A DNA stretch of 64,000 nt from Aliikangiella coralliicola (GTDB lineage: Bacteria; Pseudomonadota; Gammaproteobacteria; Enterobacterales; Kangiellaceae). Below, piece after piece: positions 1 to 9,306 of the stretch. The notes beneath the pieces are model-generated. The model was not told the origin of the DNA. It ran no database searches and saw nothing but the letters and a program-made list of their open reading frames with translations. The stretch is from contig NZ_ML660164.1 in NCBI RefSeq assembly GCF_007004725.1, positions 1 to 64,000 on the forward strand, written 5' to 3'. A program made the translations under genes and the position numbers. The stretch's first letter is position 1. Every line of letters begins with the position of its first letter.

Positions 1-23
1 GCGAATACGTTTCAGGAATGAAT

Positions 24-222
24 AGACAGTCACGAGTTTTGCGGTTGAGGAGTTAAAGCCTGACACCAATGCGGTGACTGTCTGCTAAAGAGTGCACTAA
101 ACGCAGAGACCAACAATATTGAGAAAAGAAGTGACTGTCTGTTGGTTCAATTTTTGATAACGAATAAGGTGACTGTCTGTGAATAAGCCCCTGAGCAATC
201 TACTGTTGGTTCGTTTTTGATA
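24..222. repeat. Cluster of GTGACTGTCTG repeats
   Basis: The 11-mer GTGACTGTCTG occurs three times in direct orientation, at 74-84, 131-141 and 169-179. Its first ten bases occur once inverted, at 24-33. A second short unit, CTGTTGGTTC followed by a T-run and GATA, occurs at 139-159 and again at 203-222. The inverted copy could pair with any direct copy. The stretch carries no convincing complete gene. A frame open from the left edge ends at a TAA at 54-56 and could be the last 17 codons of a gene lying mostly outside the window. The layout resembles repeats next to REP-associated transposase genes, but this is inference. Confidence 0.6.
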
Positions 223-228
223 CATCAA

Positions 229-894
229 CTAACCCAAGTTCAAAACTTTTTGCAACCACCCAGAAATAATTTCGATTTGAGGTTGGCATACAGAATGTTC
301 CATGGGAAATGTTTTAAAGTCTGTTTGATACCCTTGGGTAGTGAGTGCTGAGTGACAGTGCTCACCCAGTTGAACAGGTACCACAGGATCAGCCGTTCCA
401 TGATGAATTTCGATAGGAATATTTTTATTGATATCATTTAATTGAATAATTTCTTCTGTAGCGAAATAAGTCGACATCGCCAACAATCCGCCAAGTTGAA
501 CTGGAGCTGTTAATGCACATTGAATTGCTACCGCGCCGCCCTGCGAAAAGCCCGCTAGAATAATACGGTTGCTGCTAATTCCACGTTCAATTTCTCGTTC
601 AACAAATTGATTGATTAGCTCTGATGATTTTAAGAGTTGTTCATAATCAACCTTACGACTAATTGACATTTCTAAAATATCGTACCAAGCTGGCATAACA
701 TAGCCGCCATTGATTGTTACTGGAATGGACGGAGCATGTGGGAAAATAAATCTGACCGCTGCAGATTTGGGAAGCCTTAATTCGGGGACTATTGGTTCAA
801 AATCGTGCCCATCGGCCCCCAAACCATGCAACCAAATGACTGATGCATCAGGATTTTGACTAGTTTCGACTTCAATGTGAGGTAAATAATTCAT
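229..894 (-). CDS. Carboxylesterase / phospholipase (alpha/beta hydrolase)
   Basis: The protein, about 221 residues, belongs to the small carboxylesterase family (abhydrolase_2, EstB-like) that hydrolyses short acyl esters in the cytoplasm. The oxyanion-hole motif is the N-terminal WLHGLGADG. The nucleophile elbow is GFSQGG. The acidic residue lies in GTADPVVP and the catalytic histidine in MEHSVC, so the triad looks complete. I chose the ATG at 894 because family members begin just before this point; the frame extends to a TTG at 915 with no better ribosome binding site. The gene is monocistronic and ends against the repeat cluster at the left edge. The physiological substrate is not visible from sequence. 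Confidence 0.9.
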   Translation of the reverse strand: MNYLPHIEVETSQNPDASVIWLHGLGADGHDFEPIVPELRLPKSAAVRFIFPHAPSIPVTINGGYVMPAWYDILEMSISRKVDYEQLLKSSELINQFVEREIERGISSNRIILAGFSQGGAVAIQCALTAPVQLGGLLAMSTYFATEEIIQLNDINKNIPIEIHHGTADPVVPVQLGEHCHSALTTQGYQTDFKTFPMEHSVCQPQIEIISGWLQKVLNLG

Positions 895-1086
895 AAGAAT
901 AAACCTGAACGACAATGCAAATTAAAATACAGGCCGTGGATTATACGTTAAAGTAAAACAAAAGGGGAAAGCCAAATTAGCATCTATTCGGTTTTGATAG
1001 CACTGGAAAGTTATCAGATGAATTAAGTCGGCGTAAGGAGAATTAATCAAACACTAAACTTAAAATTAATTTTTTGATAAATAATC

Positions 1087-4000
1087 ATGGGAATAATTCG
1101 AGCTTCTGATTTCAACAAGCAAGTGATAACCATCCAATTAGTTAAAAAGCTTGTTGGGCGTGCTACTTTTCTAGTCTTTGGCTGCTATTTACTTTTTATC
1201 ACTGATTTACAATCTAGACCTAATTCATTACCTTTTTCCAGATTGACTGATGAACAAGGGCTGCCGAGTAACGAGATTATCACCAGCCTTCAAGATCGCT
1301 ATGGCTACATGTGGTTTGGTACTAGCGCCGGTCTTAGTCGCTTTGACGGTTATGAGTTTGTAAACTTTCGACATGATCCTCAAGATCCAGGTAGTTTATT
1401 AGCGGATAAAATTTGGGCACTATACGAGGACAATCAGGGAATCTTGTGGATTGGCACTGAGTTTGGCGGGCTCAATCGCTATGATCCTGATACTGGACAA
1501 TTTACAGCTTACATTCATGATCCTTCTAACAAGCATTCGATTAGCCATAACTATGTTCGTGAAATTCGACCGGCCAAAAACAACAAACTTTGGATTGGCA
1601 CCAGTGGTGGTGGACTCAACTTATTTGATCCGAAAAAAGGCCAGTTTAAACATTTTCAACATTCAGCGTCTGATCCTACAGGAATATCGGGCAATTATAT
1701 TCGAGCGCTGAAAGTTGACGCTGATGGTGGGTTGTGGATTGGATTGCGTTTTAACGGCCTTAATTATTTATCACCCGATGGAAAATTTACCCATTTCCGT
1801 CATCAGCCAGGCGACGATAACCAGATTAGTTCCGATATGGTGCAAAGTTTGTTATTGACTAAAGACAATGAACTTTTTGTGGGAACTTGGGATACCGGTT
1901 TAAACCGGTTAGATATCAACTCCGGCGAGTGGATGCAATTTAAAAATGCTACGCAAGAAAGCGCATCAATTGGCGAGGATGCCATTGTTTCTTTACTCCA
2001 AACTGATTCTGGAGACATCTGGATGGGGACTATTACAAACGGTTTGTATCATTTCGATAAGCGGTTGCAAAAGTTTTCGGTTTACCAAAATTATCCCGCA
2101 GATATTCAAAGTATACCCTTCGGTGGTGTCTATACACTAACCCAAGATCATCAAGGGTTTATCTGGGCTGGAACATGGGGAGGTGGTGTCGCGAAGGTTA
2201 ATCCAAGAGCCAGTCAGTTAGTTCGTCATCGGCATTTACCTGGGGATTCCGGTAGCCTTGCTTATGGTTCAGCTGAAGGCGTTGCCGTTGATTACCAGGG
2301 AACATTGTGGGTTGGTATTGAAGGTGGTGGGTTAAATGCGCTTGAAAAAAATCAGGATCAGTTTATTCGATTTTCTCATGATCCAGGCAACCCCGAAAGT
2401 TTAAGCGATAATGATGTTGAGGTGGTTTATCAAGATCCTTTCGAACCCGAAACTTTATGGATTGGAACTCGTTTTGGCGGCGTTAACCAATTCAATATTA
2501 ATACCAGAAAAGTTGTTCGATATTTAAGTCAGGGTAACGAGAAAAGTGATTTAAGTGGAAATGATGTTAGAGCAATCTATCGAGATAGAAACGGTATTTT
2601 ATGGGTAGGAACAACTAACGGACTTAATCAAATTGATCTGAAAGAGTGGGAAGTAATCCAATATCGACATGACCCCGATAATCATCAAAGTATAAGCCAT
2701 GATAGCATTTATGTTATTTTTGAAGATTCCCAAAGTAATATCTGGATTGGAACTAGCGGTGGAGGTCTCAATAGAATTGACCAAAATAAAAAAAGTTTTG
2801 CTACTTATAAACACGAGAGCGATAATCCGCGTTCGCTTAGCCATAATATGATCTGGGATATTATCGAAGATAATAAAAATCAATTATGGATTTCAACAGG
2901 AAGAGGGCTTAACCGGCTGATAGATAAAAATACTTCACCAAAGAATGCCCAGTTCGAATATTTTGGTAAACAAAAGCTGGTTTCTTTGTTAATCGATAAT
3001 GAAAATAAATTCTGGATTAGCGCGCAGAAAGGTATTTATCGGTTTGACCCGGACTCCGGTAATTTTAAACTTTTTGGAACGGCTGATGGCGCTTTGAGTA
3101 GGCATAGTTATCCAGCTAAATTTAAAGACACAGAAGGAAATTTTTATTTTGGTGGCTATGATGGCGTAACAAAATTCAATCCGAAATCATTAAGCGATCA
3201 CAATGAGCAATCGAGAGTTCTTTTTTCGGAATTAGTATTTTATAACCAGATTATAAGTTCTGATGATGAAACTTCAATTTTGAGTCGGCGAATTGAAGAT
3301 ACTGAAACCCTTCAAATTCCCTATAATGAGCCAGTATTTTCCTTGCGTTATTCAGCCCGAGATTACTCGTTAATGGATAATGTTGTCTATCGGTACAAAT
3401 TACATGGTTTTGATTCTAAATGGACTGAAACGAAACTGAATAGTTTAACCTACACGAACCTGGACCCGGGAGAATACCAGCTCGAAATTAAAGCAAGTGA
3501 TAAAGATGGAGTTTGGAGCCAAAAAGTCACTCGCTTGAATATAGTGATCGATCCTCCTCCCTGGAGAACTTTCTGGGCTTATACACTCTACGTACTCAGT
3601 TTTATGGGGTTGATTCGATATTATCTACACTCTCAGAAAAGAAAGCTCGCCTATGAAGCGCTAAAGAAAATTAGCTTGACCGATCAATTGACCGGTTTGA
3701 AAAACCGATATTTTGTTGATAAGTATATTCAAGATGATGTCGAGTGGTGTTTGCGAAAATATCAGAACCTCTCAAGGCAAGAAGAGCATTATAACTCGAA
3801 TCACTCAGATTTGATTTTTTACTTAATTGATATCGATCATTTTAAACGGATTAATGACCAGTATGGACATAAAGTCGGTGATATTGTCCTAAAGCAGATG
3901 AGACAAAGACTTGAAAAAGTTTTTCGAAAATCAGACTACCTGGTCCGTTGGGGCGGAGAAGAGTTTTTGGTGATTGCTCGATTTACCGGAAGAGAAAATG

Positions 4001-4356
4001 CGGCTGAAATTGCGGAGCGATTTAGACGGGCGGTTGCCATGCAAGATTTTAACGTATCCGATGAAATCAGTTTGCAAATAACTTGCTCTCTCGGTTTTGT
4101 GCCATTTCCTGTGATTACTTCTTCTCCCACTTTGATTAGCTGGAATAAAACCTTAGAGCTTGCAGATCATTGTTTATACGCTGCAAAACACACCCAACGT
4201 AATGCCTGGGTTGGGATGGCTGGTTTTGAATCAAGTGATTCTGGCGACTTGTCTTTTTCTCTATTGCGTCATCACACTGCACAGTTGATAGCAAACCAAA
4301 AGCTCAAAATTGTGACTTCTATTTCCGGTGATAGTCGAATTTCCTGGGATTGGTGA
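1087..4356 (+). CDS. Beta-propeller sensor diguanylate cyclase (Reg_prop-Y_Y_Y-GGDEF)
   Basis: A 1089-residue membrane sensor predicted to make cyclic-di-GMP. A hydrophobic N-terminal segment (about residues 26-42) is a signal anchor. It is followed by many two-component-regulator propeller repeats with the recurring pattern WIGT..GGLNR (to about residue 720), a Y_Y_Y domain (about 750-818) and a transmembrane helix (about 826-845). The GGDEF domain starts at LTDQLTGLKNR (about 863). The active-site motif is GGEEF at 956-960. RKSD at 947-950 sits five residues upstream and matches the allosteric I-site, so product inhibition is likely. The propeller should lie in the periplasm and bind an unknown ligand. 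The gene is monocistronic. The ATG at 1087 has only a weak ribosome binding site. Confidence 0.93.
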   Translation: MGIIRASDFNKQVITIQLVKKLVGRATFLVFGCYLLFITDLQSRPNSLPFSRLTDEQGLPSNEIITSLQDRYGYMWFGTSAGLSRFDGYEFVNFRHDPQDPGSLLADKIWALYEDNQGILWIGTEFGGLNRYDPDTGQFTAYIHDPSNKHSISHNYVREIRPAKNNKLWIGTSGGGLNLFDPKKGQFKHFQHSASDPTGISGNYIRALKVDADGGLWIGLRFNGLNYLSPDGKFTHFRHQPGDDNQISSDMVQSLLLTKDNELFVGTWDTGLNRLDINSGEWMQFKNATQESASIGEDAIVSLLQTDSGDIWMGTITNGLYHFDKRLQKFSVYQNYPADIQSIPFGGVYTLTQDHQGFIWAGTWGGGVAKVNPRASQLVRHRHLPGDSGSLAYGSAEGVAVDYQGTLWVGIEGGGLNALEKNQDQFIRFSHDPGNPESLSDNDVEVVYQDPFEPETLWIGTRFGGVNQFNINTRKVVRYLSQGNEKSDLSGNDVRAIYRDRNGILWVGTTNGLNQIDLKEWEVIQYRHDPDNHQSISHDSIYVIFEDSQSNIWIGTSGGGLNRIDQNKKSFATYKHESDNPRSLSHNMIWDIIEDNKNQLWISTGRGLNRLIDKNTSPKNAQFEYFGKQKLVSLLIDNENKFWISAQKGIYRFDPDSGNFKLFGTADGALSRHSYPAKFKDTEGNFYFGGYDGVTKFNPKSLSDHNEQSRVLFSELVFYNQIISSDDETSILSRRIEDTETLQIPYNEPVFSLRYSARDYSLMDNVVYRYKLHGFDSKWTETKLNSLTYTNLDPGEYQLEIKASDKDGVWSQKVTRLNIVIDPPPWRTFWAYTLYVLSFMGLIRYYLHSQKRKLAYEALKKISLTDQLTGLKNRYFVDKYIQDDVEWCLRKYQNLSRQEEHYNSNHSDLIFYLIDIDHFKRINDQYGHKVGDIVLKQMRQRLEKVFRKSDYLVRWGGEEFLVIARFTGRENAAEIAERFRRAVAMQDFNVSDEISLQITCSLGFVPFPVITSSPTLISWNKTLELADHCLYAAKHTQRNAWVGMAGFESSDSGDLSFSLLRHHTAQLIANQKLKIVTSISGDSRISWDW

Positions 4357-4432
4357 AAGACTAAATACAGTTATGGCTTGATAAGCCATTCCTCTCATCC
4401 AATAGTAAAATTACTCTCAAAGCAACGAAAGT

Positions 4433-4466
4433 ACTCACTTAATCACCTTGGGTAGATTAAGTGAGT
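4433..4466. terminator. Hairpin between convergent genes
   Basis: A perfect 12-bp stem (ACTCACTTAATC at 4433-4444 with GATTAAGTGAGT at 4455-4466) closes a 10-nt loop. Flanking AGCAA (4421-4425) and TTGCT (4467-4471) could extend it through a bulge. A second smaller hairpin, TGGCTT-GAT-AAGCCA, lies at 4374-4388. Both sit between the convergent 3' ends of the diguanylate cyclase and HAMP genes, so a bidirectional terminator is the simplest reading. There is no clean T-run on either strand. Confidence 0.5.
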
Positions 4467-4523
4467 TGCTTGTTAGCTATTTTGGGATGTTGAAGCGTGC
4501 TAGCGCGATTAACCCGCTTAGTC

Positions 4524-5873
4524 TTACGAAAGAGAAAGAGCTTCAGTGGGCAGTACTTTACTGGTTTCCTGAGCCGGTGCATTTGCCATTGATTTTATTT
4601 TGTGATTGATAAACGGCGTTAGGTGTTTTATTAGCTCTTGATGTTTTTGAGTGAGCTGGCCTTCGTGATAACTTGCGAATACTAACGCCATTTCTTGAGA
4701 GTCAAAGTCAAGCGGATGGACTAATGCGGATTTTAGCGGATAACGGCTATTCAGTGTCTGTAAAATTAAGTTGTTTCTGAATTGCTTTAAGTACTCATCT
4801 ATATTGTTTATCTGAATTGTATCTCCATCTGCAAATAATTTTGTTAAGTGCTCTTTTTGAGCCTGATTCTCGACCGCTATATTGATTTTATTCAAGTTCT
4901 TAAAGTTTGCTTGCGGAGAAACATGGCTTAACCGATAACCTTCATTAGATAGGTTTTTTTTCACCAGAACAACTAAGTCACAACCAATATAAGTTGTTAA
5001 CTGTGAGAATAAAATGTCGACTATTTCGGCTGAGGATTTTACGCTTTGTAGTTTTGACAATATCGATAGTATTGATTCCGAACGCGCAGACATCTGATTA
5101 AATGAATGAATCAGTTGACCAATTTCATCGGAACGCTGAGACGTGATTTGATGGCCAAAGTCGCCTTCGGATACTCGTTGGAAAGCGCTTTTGGTTGTTT
5201 GAACTGGCTTAATAATTTGTAAGTAAAAAAAGAACGCAAATCCAATCGTAAAAATTATCAGAGTAGCGATAGTTAAGTTTACAGTTGTTTTAGATAAATC
5301 GGCTTGTTGAGAGTTAATAGTATTAAAATTACTGATTAACGTATCGAACAGGTTTGATAGCTGCGATGCATTTTCTGAGATATATTTCGCTCCCCATTCT
5401 AATCTTGGTTCTTCTTTATTGTCACCAAACTGTTCCGAGAGTTCGATTTTAAATTGCTCCCAGCGGTTTTGGGTATTTTCAATCGTAAGGTTGAGTTGTA
5501 TCACGTTAGAAGGACTAATAAAATTAATAGCACTTTGTGATAGTGCCGTGAGAATGTTTCTAGTTTGTGATAAATGTGTGATTTTTTCATCGATGTCCGC
5601 CAGGTCTTGCTGGAGAACTTTATAATAAACGTCGAGATCACGAAAGTAACTCTCATAGTCTCGAGCCGCGTTTGACAGATAAATAGTGTTACTACGTTGA
5701 ATGTTTTTTAACGAGTCGGAAAGAGAGTAGATGTGAGTTTTTTCATTATTCAATGTCTGGTTTTGACTGGCGCTTTCTAAAATACAGTAGACTAAAATCA
5801 TGACAACTGCGATTAGTAAAGTAAGACCGGAAAATATCTTATTTTGAATACTGCTGTGAAACTTTGTCAACAT
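4524..5873 (-). CDS. Membrane HAMP-domain sensor-like protein, no recognisable output domain
   Basis: The protein, about 449 residues, has a transmembrane helix near residues 13-33, a periplasmic stretch of about 165 residues that looks helical, and a second helix near 200-220. A HAMP domain follows (RVSEGDFGHQI, then RSDEIGQLIHSFNQM). The remaining 170 residues look like a GAF-type domain. No histidine kinase, GGDEF, EAL or methyl-accepting signalling region follows, which is odd for a HAMP protein. The start is placed at the ATG at 5873 behind GTGAG; the frame reaches a TTG at 5906. It lies convergent to the diguanylate cyclase gene, so a role in the same signalling circuit is possible but unproven. 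Confidence 0.75.
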   Translation of the reverse strand: MLTKFHSSIQNKIFSGLTLLIAVVMILVYCILESASQNQTLNNEKTHIYSLSDSLKNIQRSNTIYLSNAARDYESYFRDLDVYYKVLQQDLADIDEKITHLSQTRNILTALSQSAINFISPSNVIQLNLTIENTQNRWEQFKIELSEQFGDNKEEPRLEWGAKYISENASQLSNLFDTLISNFNTINSQQADLSKTTVNLTIATLIIFTIGFAFFFYLQIIKPVQTTKSAFQRVSEGDFGHQITSQRSDEIGQLIHSFNQMSARSESILSILSKLQSVKSSAEIVDILFSQLTTYIGCDLVVLVKKNLSNEGYRLSHVSPQANFKNLNKINIAVENQAQKEHLTKLFADGDTIQINNIDEYLKQFRNNLILQTLNSRYPLKSALVHPLDFDSQEMALVFASYHEGQLTQKHQELIKHLTPFINHKIKSMANAPAQETSKVLPTEALSLS

Positions 5874-5993
5874 CTTGATACTCACGCTATTTGTTAATTG
5901 TGCCAATTAAGATGCGTCGAGTTAACGTATGTTACATTTCGTTAGAGTGAAAAATTGATGTAAATATTACCAGTTTGATAGTGATTAAAAATT

Positions 5994-6020
5994 AAAAAAG
6001 CCGGCAACTGAGGCCGGCTT
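5994..6020 (-). terminator. Rho-independent terminator of the aminotransferase gene
   Basis: AAGCCGGC (5998-6005) and GCCGGCTT (6013-6020) form an 8-bp GC-rich stem with a 7-nt loop. On the minus strand the stem is followed by six T residues (5999-5994). It lies 21 bp past the stop codon of the aminotransferase gene and upstream of the HAMP gene. Confidence 0.9.
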
Positions 6021-6040
6021 ATTGTTAATAGTGTTTGAGA

Positions 6041-7231
6041 TTAAAGAACACTTTTAAGTGACTTGGCGACATACTCCAAACTCTGGCTATTTAAACCGGC
6101 GATGTTTATTCTGCTAGAGCCTGCCATATAAATGCCGAACTCATCGCGTAGACGCTGGATTTGATCGCCATTAATACCAAGGTAACTGAACATACCTTTC
6201 TGTCGATTGATAAAGCTGAAATCTTGTTCGATACCTTGTTGTTGAATATTTTCATACAAACCGTTGCGCAGAGATTTCATCCGTGTAGCCATTGCGTTAA
6301 GTTCGTTTTCCCATTCGTTGCGTAACTCACTGTCGGACAAAATAATGTCAACAAGAAAACCACCATAAGCGGGGGACATTGAATAGTTTGCGCGGGCAAT
6401 ATCTTGAACCTGAGTTTGAATAACATTTGTGTGTTCAGCATTTTTAGTTTGAACTAACAGGGTTCCGACTCGTTCGCGATAAAGACCGAAATTTTTTGAA
6501 CATGAAGTCGCTATCAACATCTCTTCAACGTTTTCTGAGAGGTATCGAATACCTTTAACGTCTTCTTCCAGTCCATCTCCCAAGCCTTGGTAAGCTATGT
6601 CGATGAAAGGAATGAAACCCTGTTTAGCCGCTCTTTCGGCAACCCGCTGCCAGTTTTCGAACGATAAATCAGCACCGGTAGGGTTATGACAGCAACCATG
6701 TAATAAAACAATATCATTAGGACCTAATTCAGCTAGTTTTGTGTCCATTGCTTCAAAATTTACGCCGCCAGTTGATGGATCAAAGTAAGGATAGGTTTTT
6801 ATATTTAACCCGGAAGAGCTAATTAACGGAATATGGTTTGCCCAGGTTGGGTCACTGACCCATACTGTCAAGTCGCTGTTAAGCCGCTTCAATAATTCTG
6901 CACCAATTCGTAAAGAGCCACATCCGCCCGGGCACTGCAGTCCTGATACTCGGCCATCTTTCAATGCTGCAGATTCCGCGCCGAAAACCAGTTGTTTGAT
7001 TCCTTCAACGAAACCGATGACTCCGCCTGGTCCGATATAAGTTTTTGAGTCTTCTGTCTCCATATGCCGAGCGGCAGCCTTTTGAACTGCGGTCATAATT
7101 GAAGTATGTCCAGTTTCGTCGCGATAAACACCTACGCCCAAATCAACTTTATTTGGATTGGTGTCATTTTGAAAAGCGGAAATTAAACCTAAAAGCGGAT
7201 CGGCTGGTAATGCATTTAAGCGGTCAAACAT
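6041..7231 (-). CDS. Aspartate/aromatic amino acid aminotransferase (class I, PLP)
   Basis: The 396-residue protein matches the class I fold-type I aminotransferases of the AspC/TyrB group, which exchange the amino group between aspartate or aromatic amino acids and 2-oxoglutarate. The N-terminal MFDRLNALPADPLLGL and the VDLGVGVYRDE motif are typical. The pyridoxal-phosphate lysine lies in ATSCSKNFGLYRERVG near residue 246. C-terminal substrate-binding residues lie in the SRINIAGL segment. Length is normal. The ATG at 7231 is preceded by GGAG. AspC and TyrB cannot be separated by eye, so no symbol is given. The gene is monocistronic and ends in a clear terminator. Confidence 0.93.
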   Translation of the reverse strand: MFDRLNALPADPLLGLISAFQNDTNPNKVDLGVGVYRDETGHTSIMTAVQKAAARHMETEDSKTYIGPGGVIGFVEGIKQLVFGAESAALKDGRVSGLQCPGGCGSLRIGAELLKRLNSDLTVWVSDPTWANHIPLISSSGLNIKTYPYFDPSTGGVNFEAMDTKLAELGPNDIVLLHGCCHNPTGADLSFENWQRVAERAAKQGFIPFIDIAYQGLGDGLEEDVKGIRYLSENVEEMLIATSCSKNFGLYRERVGTLLVQTKNAEHTNVIQTQVQDIARANYSMSPAYGGFLVDIILSDSELRNEWENELNAMATRMKSLRNGLYENIQQQGIEQDFSFINRQKGMFSYLGINGDQIQRLRDEFGIYMAGSSRINIAGLNSQSLEYVAKSLKSVL

Positions 7232-7616
7232 TGTGCAACTCCGGTGAAATTATTTTTTATTTGGGCATTATTTTGCGATGGCTAATTGTACTCCTTGAAG
7301 TGAGGGGTTAGCCAGTCAAGACAGGTAATTTTTTGCTTCAACCCAACTAAAAGTTATGATTTAACCTCCGCTTCAGCCAAGTAATGCAAATTAGTGATAA
7401 TAGTGCGTTGCTGAGCCTGAGGTATCATCACTTAATTGCTTCTGCTTGAGTGTTTATAACCGATAGTTCTGTTTTTTGAGCTTCGAGTAGAAGCTATATT
7501 CGTCTTTTGCGCCAGCTAATTTGAGGGCTAATTGTTATTGAGAATTGAATCGGCGTTACTGAGAGACTAAAATAGCCCACGAATTTAGCATGTAGCAGTT
7601 GAGGCTGGAAGATAGA
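7232..7616. other. Divergent intergenic region, aminotransferase / ispF
   Basis: This 385-bp stretch carries the promoters of two divergent units: the aminotransferase and the ispF-truD-surE-pcm-yqaA operon. A short inverted repeat, AGCTTC-GAGTA-GAAGCT, lies near 7478-7494. I see no gene, no strong sigma-70 pair and no recognisable operator. Confidence 0.5.
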
Positions 7617-8093
7617 ATGATCCGAATTGGGCATGGGTTTGATGTTCACGCATTTGGTGGCGATAAACCACTGATATTAGGTGGGGTAGAAGTTAGCGAT
7701 CATATTGGATTGATTGCGCACTCCGACGGTGACGTATTATTGCATGCCGTCTGCGATGCGCTGTTAGGTGCTGCGGCACTTGGCGATATTGGTCGGCATT
7801 TTCCTGATACCGACGCTGATTTTGCCGGTGCTGATAGCCGTATATTGCTGTCTGAAGTCGTTAGTCTGGTTGAGAATGCTAATTATAATATCAACAACAT
7901 TGATGTGACTGTCATTGCACAAACGCCAAAAATGGCTCCGCATATCGAATCAATCAGGAAAAATATTGCGACCGACTTAAAAGTTCAGATTAATCAGGTG
8001 AATGTGAAAGCGACCACCACTGAAGCACTTGGTTATGTCGGTCGTAAAGAAGGTATTGCCGTGCATGCTGTAGTATTGCTTGAAGCGGTTTGA
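7617..8093 (+). CDS. ispF: 2-C-methyl-D-erythritol 2,4-cyclodiphosphate synthase
   Basis: IspF converts CDP-methylerythritol 2-phosphate to the cyclic diphosphate in the non-mevalonate isoprenoid pathway. The 158-residue length is standard. Metal ligands are visible as D9 and H11 in GHGFDVH and H43 in SDGDVLLH. The ATG at 7617 lies behind GGAAG; six further upstream codons in frame are dropped because the family starts at [11 protein letters not shown]. It is the first gene of the isoprenoid/truD/surE/pcm cluster. In enterobacteria ispD and ftsB precede it; here an aminotransferase on the other strand does. Confidence 0.97.
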   Translation: MIRIGHGFDVHAFGGDKPLILGGVEVSDHIGLIAHSDGDVLLHAVCDALLGAAALGDIGRHFPDTDADFAGADSRILLSEVVSLVENANYNINNIDVTVIAQTPKMAPHIESIRKNIATDLKVQINQVNVKATTTEALGYVGRKEGIAVHAVVLLEAV

Positions 8094-8097
8094 GCTG

Positions 8098-9249
8098 GTG
8101 TCAGAGATTCCTTTCTATCAAAAGCCTTCCAGTCATGAACTGGGTGGACATAAATCGAACACTAGCGACCCAGCTGAACAAAAAAAGGATTGCTTAGATT
8201 TTTCTAAGCATCTCGAGCAACTACCGACAGCAAATTCCTCTCCAATTGTTAGTGGCACCATTCGAGAAGAAAATGCCGATTTTCGAGTGACAGAAACGCT
8301 TTCTTTTGAACCCTCCGGTGAGGGAGAGCATCTTTTTCTATTTATTGAAAAAACAGGCTGTAATACCGATTGGGTCGCCAAAGAATTACAACGACACTTT
8401 AATTTACGTTCGCAAGATATCGGCTACGCGGGCAAAAAAGATCGCTATAGTGTTTCGCGTCAATGGTTTAGCTTGCATCTCCCTGGCAAAGAAGTGTCGT
8501 TAGATACCGTGGATAATGAACACTACCGGGTAATTAAAGCTGTTCGACATAACAAAAAGTTACGCAAAGGTGTCATTAAACATAATCACTTTCAGCTTAA
8601 AATATCTCAATTGTCGGCTGGTATTGATGAAAATATATTAGCGAAAATTAGTGTTGAAGGGGTTCCAAACTATTTTGGTTATCAGCGATTTGGCCGTCAT
8701 GGCGATAACCTGGTGAAGGCTGTCAAGTTGCTGGAAAAACAGATCAAGGTGAAATCTCGCAATAAAAAAGGATTGTATTTGTCGGCAATGCGCTCGTTTT
8801 TCTTTAATCAGTTGTTGGCACAGCGAGTGGCTGATGGAAACTGGAATTACGCACTCAATGGTGACTGTCTGTCGCTCGACGGCTCTCAATCGTATTTTAA
8901 TTGTGAAGAAGTTGATTCAAAGTTGCAGGAGCGATTAAAGAATGGAGATGTTCACATTAGTGGCTTGATGCCAGGAAAAGGGCGTTCTGAGACAACTTAT
9001 GAAGCGCGAGATTATGAACAAGCGCTGATAAATGCTTACCCTGAATGGTTCGATGGGGTGGCTGAGGCTGGAGTGTCTTCTTCACGTAGGCCGCTCAGAG
9101 TTATTCCGATTAACTTGCAATATGCAATCGAAACGAATCAGGTAATGAGAATTGAATTTGCATTGCCGAGTGGCAGTTTCGCAACCTCTGTATTACGTGA
9201 AGTTGTTAATATCAAGGACGCTGCTTTGGAAAGGAGTTTAGCGAAATGA
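8098..9249 (+). CDS. truD: tRNA pseudouridine(13) synthase
   Basis: TruD isomerises uridine 13 to pseudouridine in tRNA-Glu. The catalytic aspartate lies in AGKKDRYSVS and the FEPSGEGEHLFL and GVPNYFGYQRFG motifs are typical of the family. The region after residue 60 aligns with the normal N-terminus, so about 50 residues at the front are an extension with little conservation. No ATG is available: I use the GTG at 8098, five bases after the ispF stop. A TTG at 8080 overlapping ispF is the alternative. Neither has a strong ribosome binding site, which fits translational coupling to ispF. Confidence 0.93.
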   Translation: MSEIPFYQKPSSHELGGHKSNTSDPAEQKKDCLDFSKHLEQLPTANSSPIVSGTIREENADFRVTETLSFEPSGEGEHLFLFIEKTGCNTDWVAKELQRHFNLRSQDIGYAGKKDRYSVSRQWFSLHLPGKEVSLDTVDNEHYRVIKAVRHNKKLRKGVIKHNHFQLKISQLSAGIDENILAKISVEGVPNYFGYQRFGRHGDNLVKAVKLLEKQIKVKSRNKKGLYLSAMRSFFFNQLLAQRVADGNWNYALNGDCLSLDGSQSYFNCEEVDSKLQERLKNGDVHISGLMPGKGRSETTYEARDYEQALINAYPEWFDGVAEAGVSSSRRPLRVIPINLQYAIETNQVMRIEFALPSGSFATSVLREVVNIKDAALERSLAK

Positions 9250-9306
9250 TGTTAACAAAAGGCGAGTTGCTCACCTGGAAATGTTGCTTAGGAAAATGGT
9301 CTTATT

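Noticed and set aside
8861-8872. Further copy of GTGACTGTCTGT inside truD (and a shorter match near 21684 in nudC)
   Set aside because: They lie in conserved coding sequence and are probably coincidence rather than part of the left-edge repeat family.
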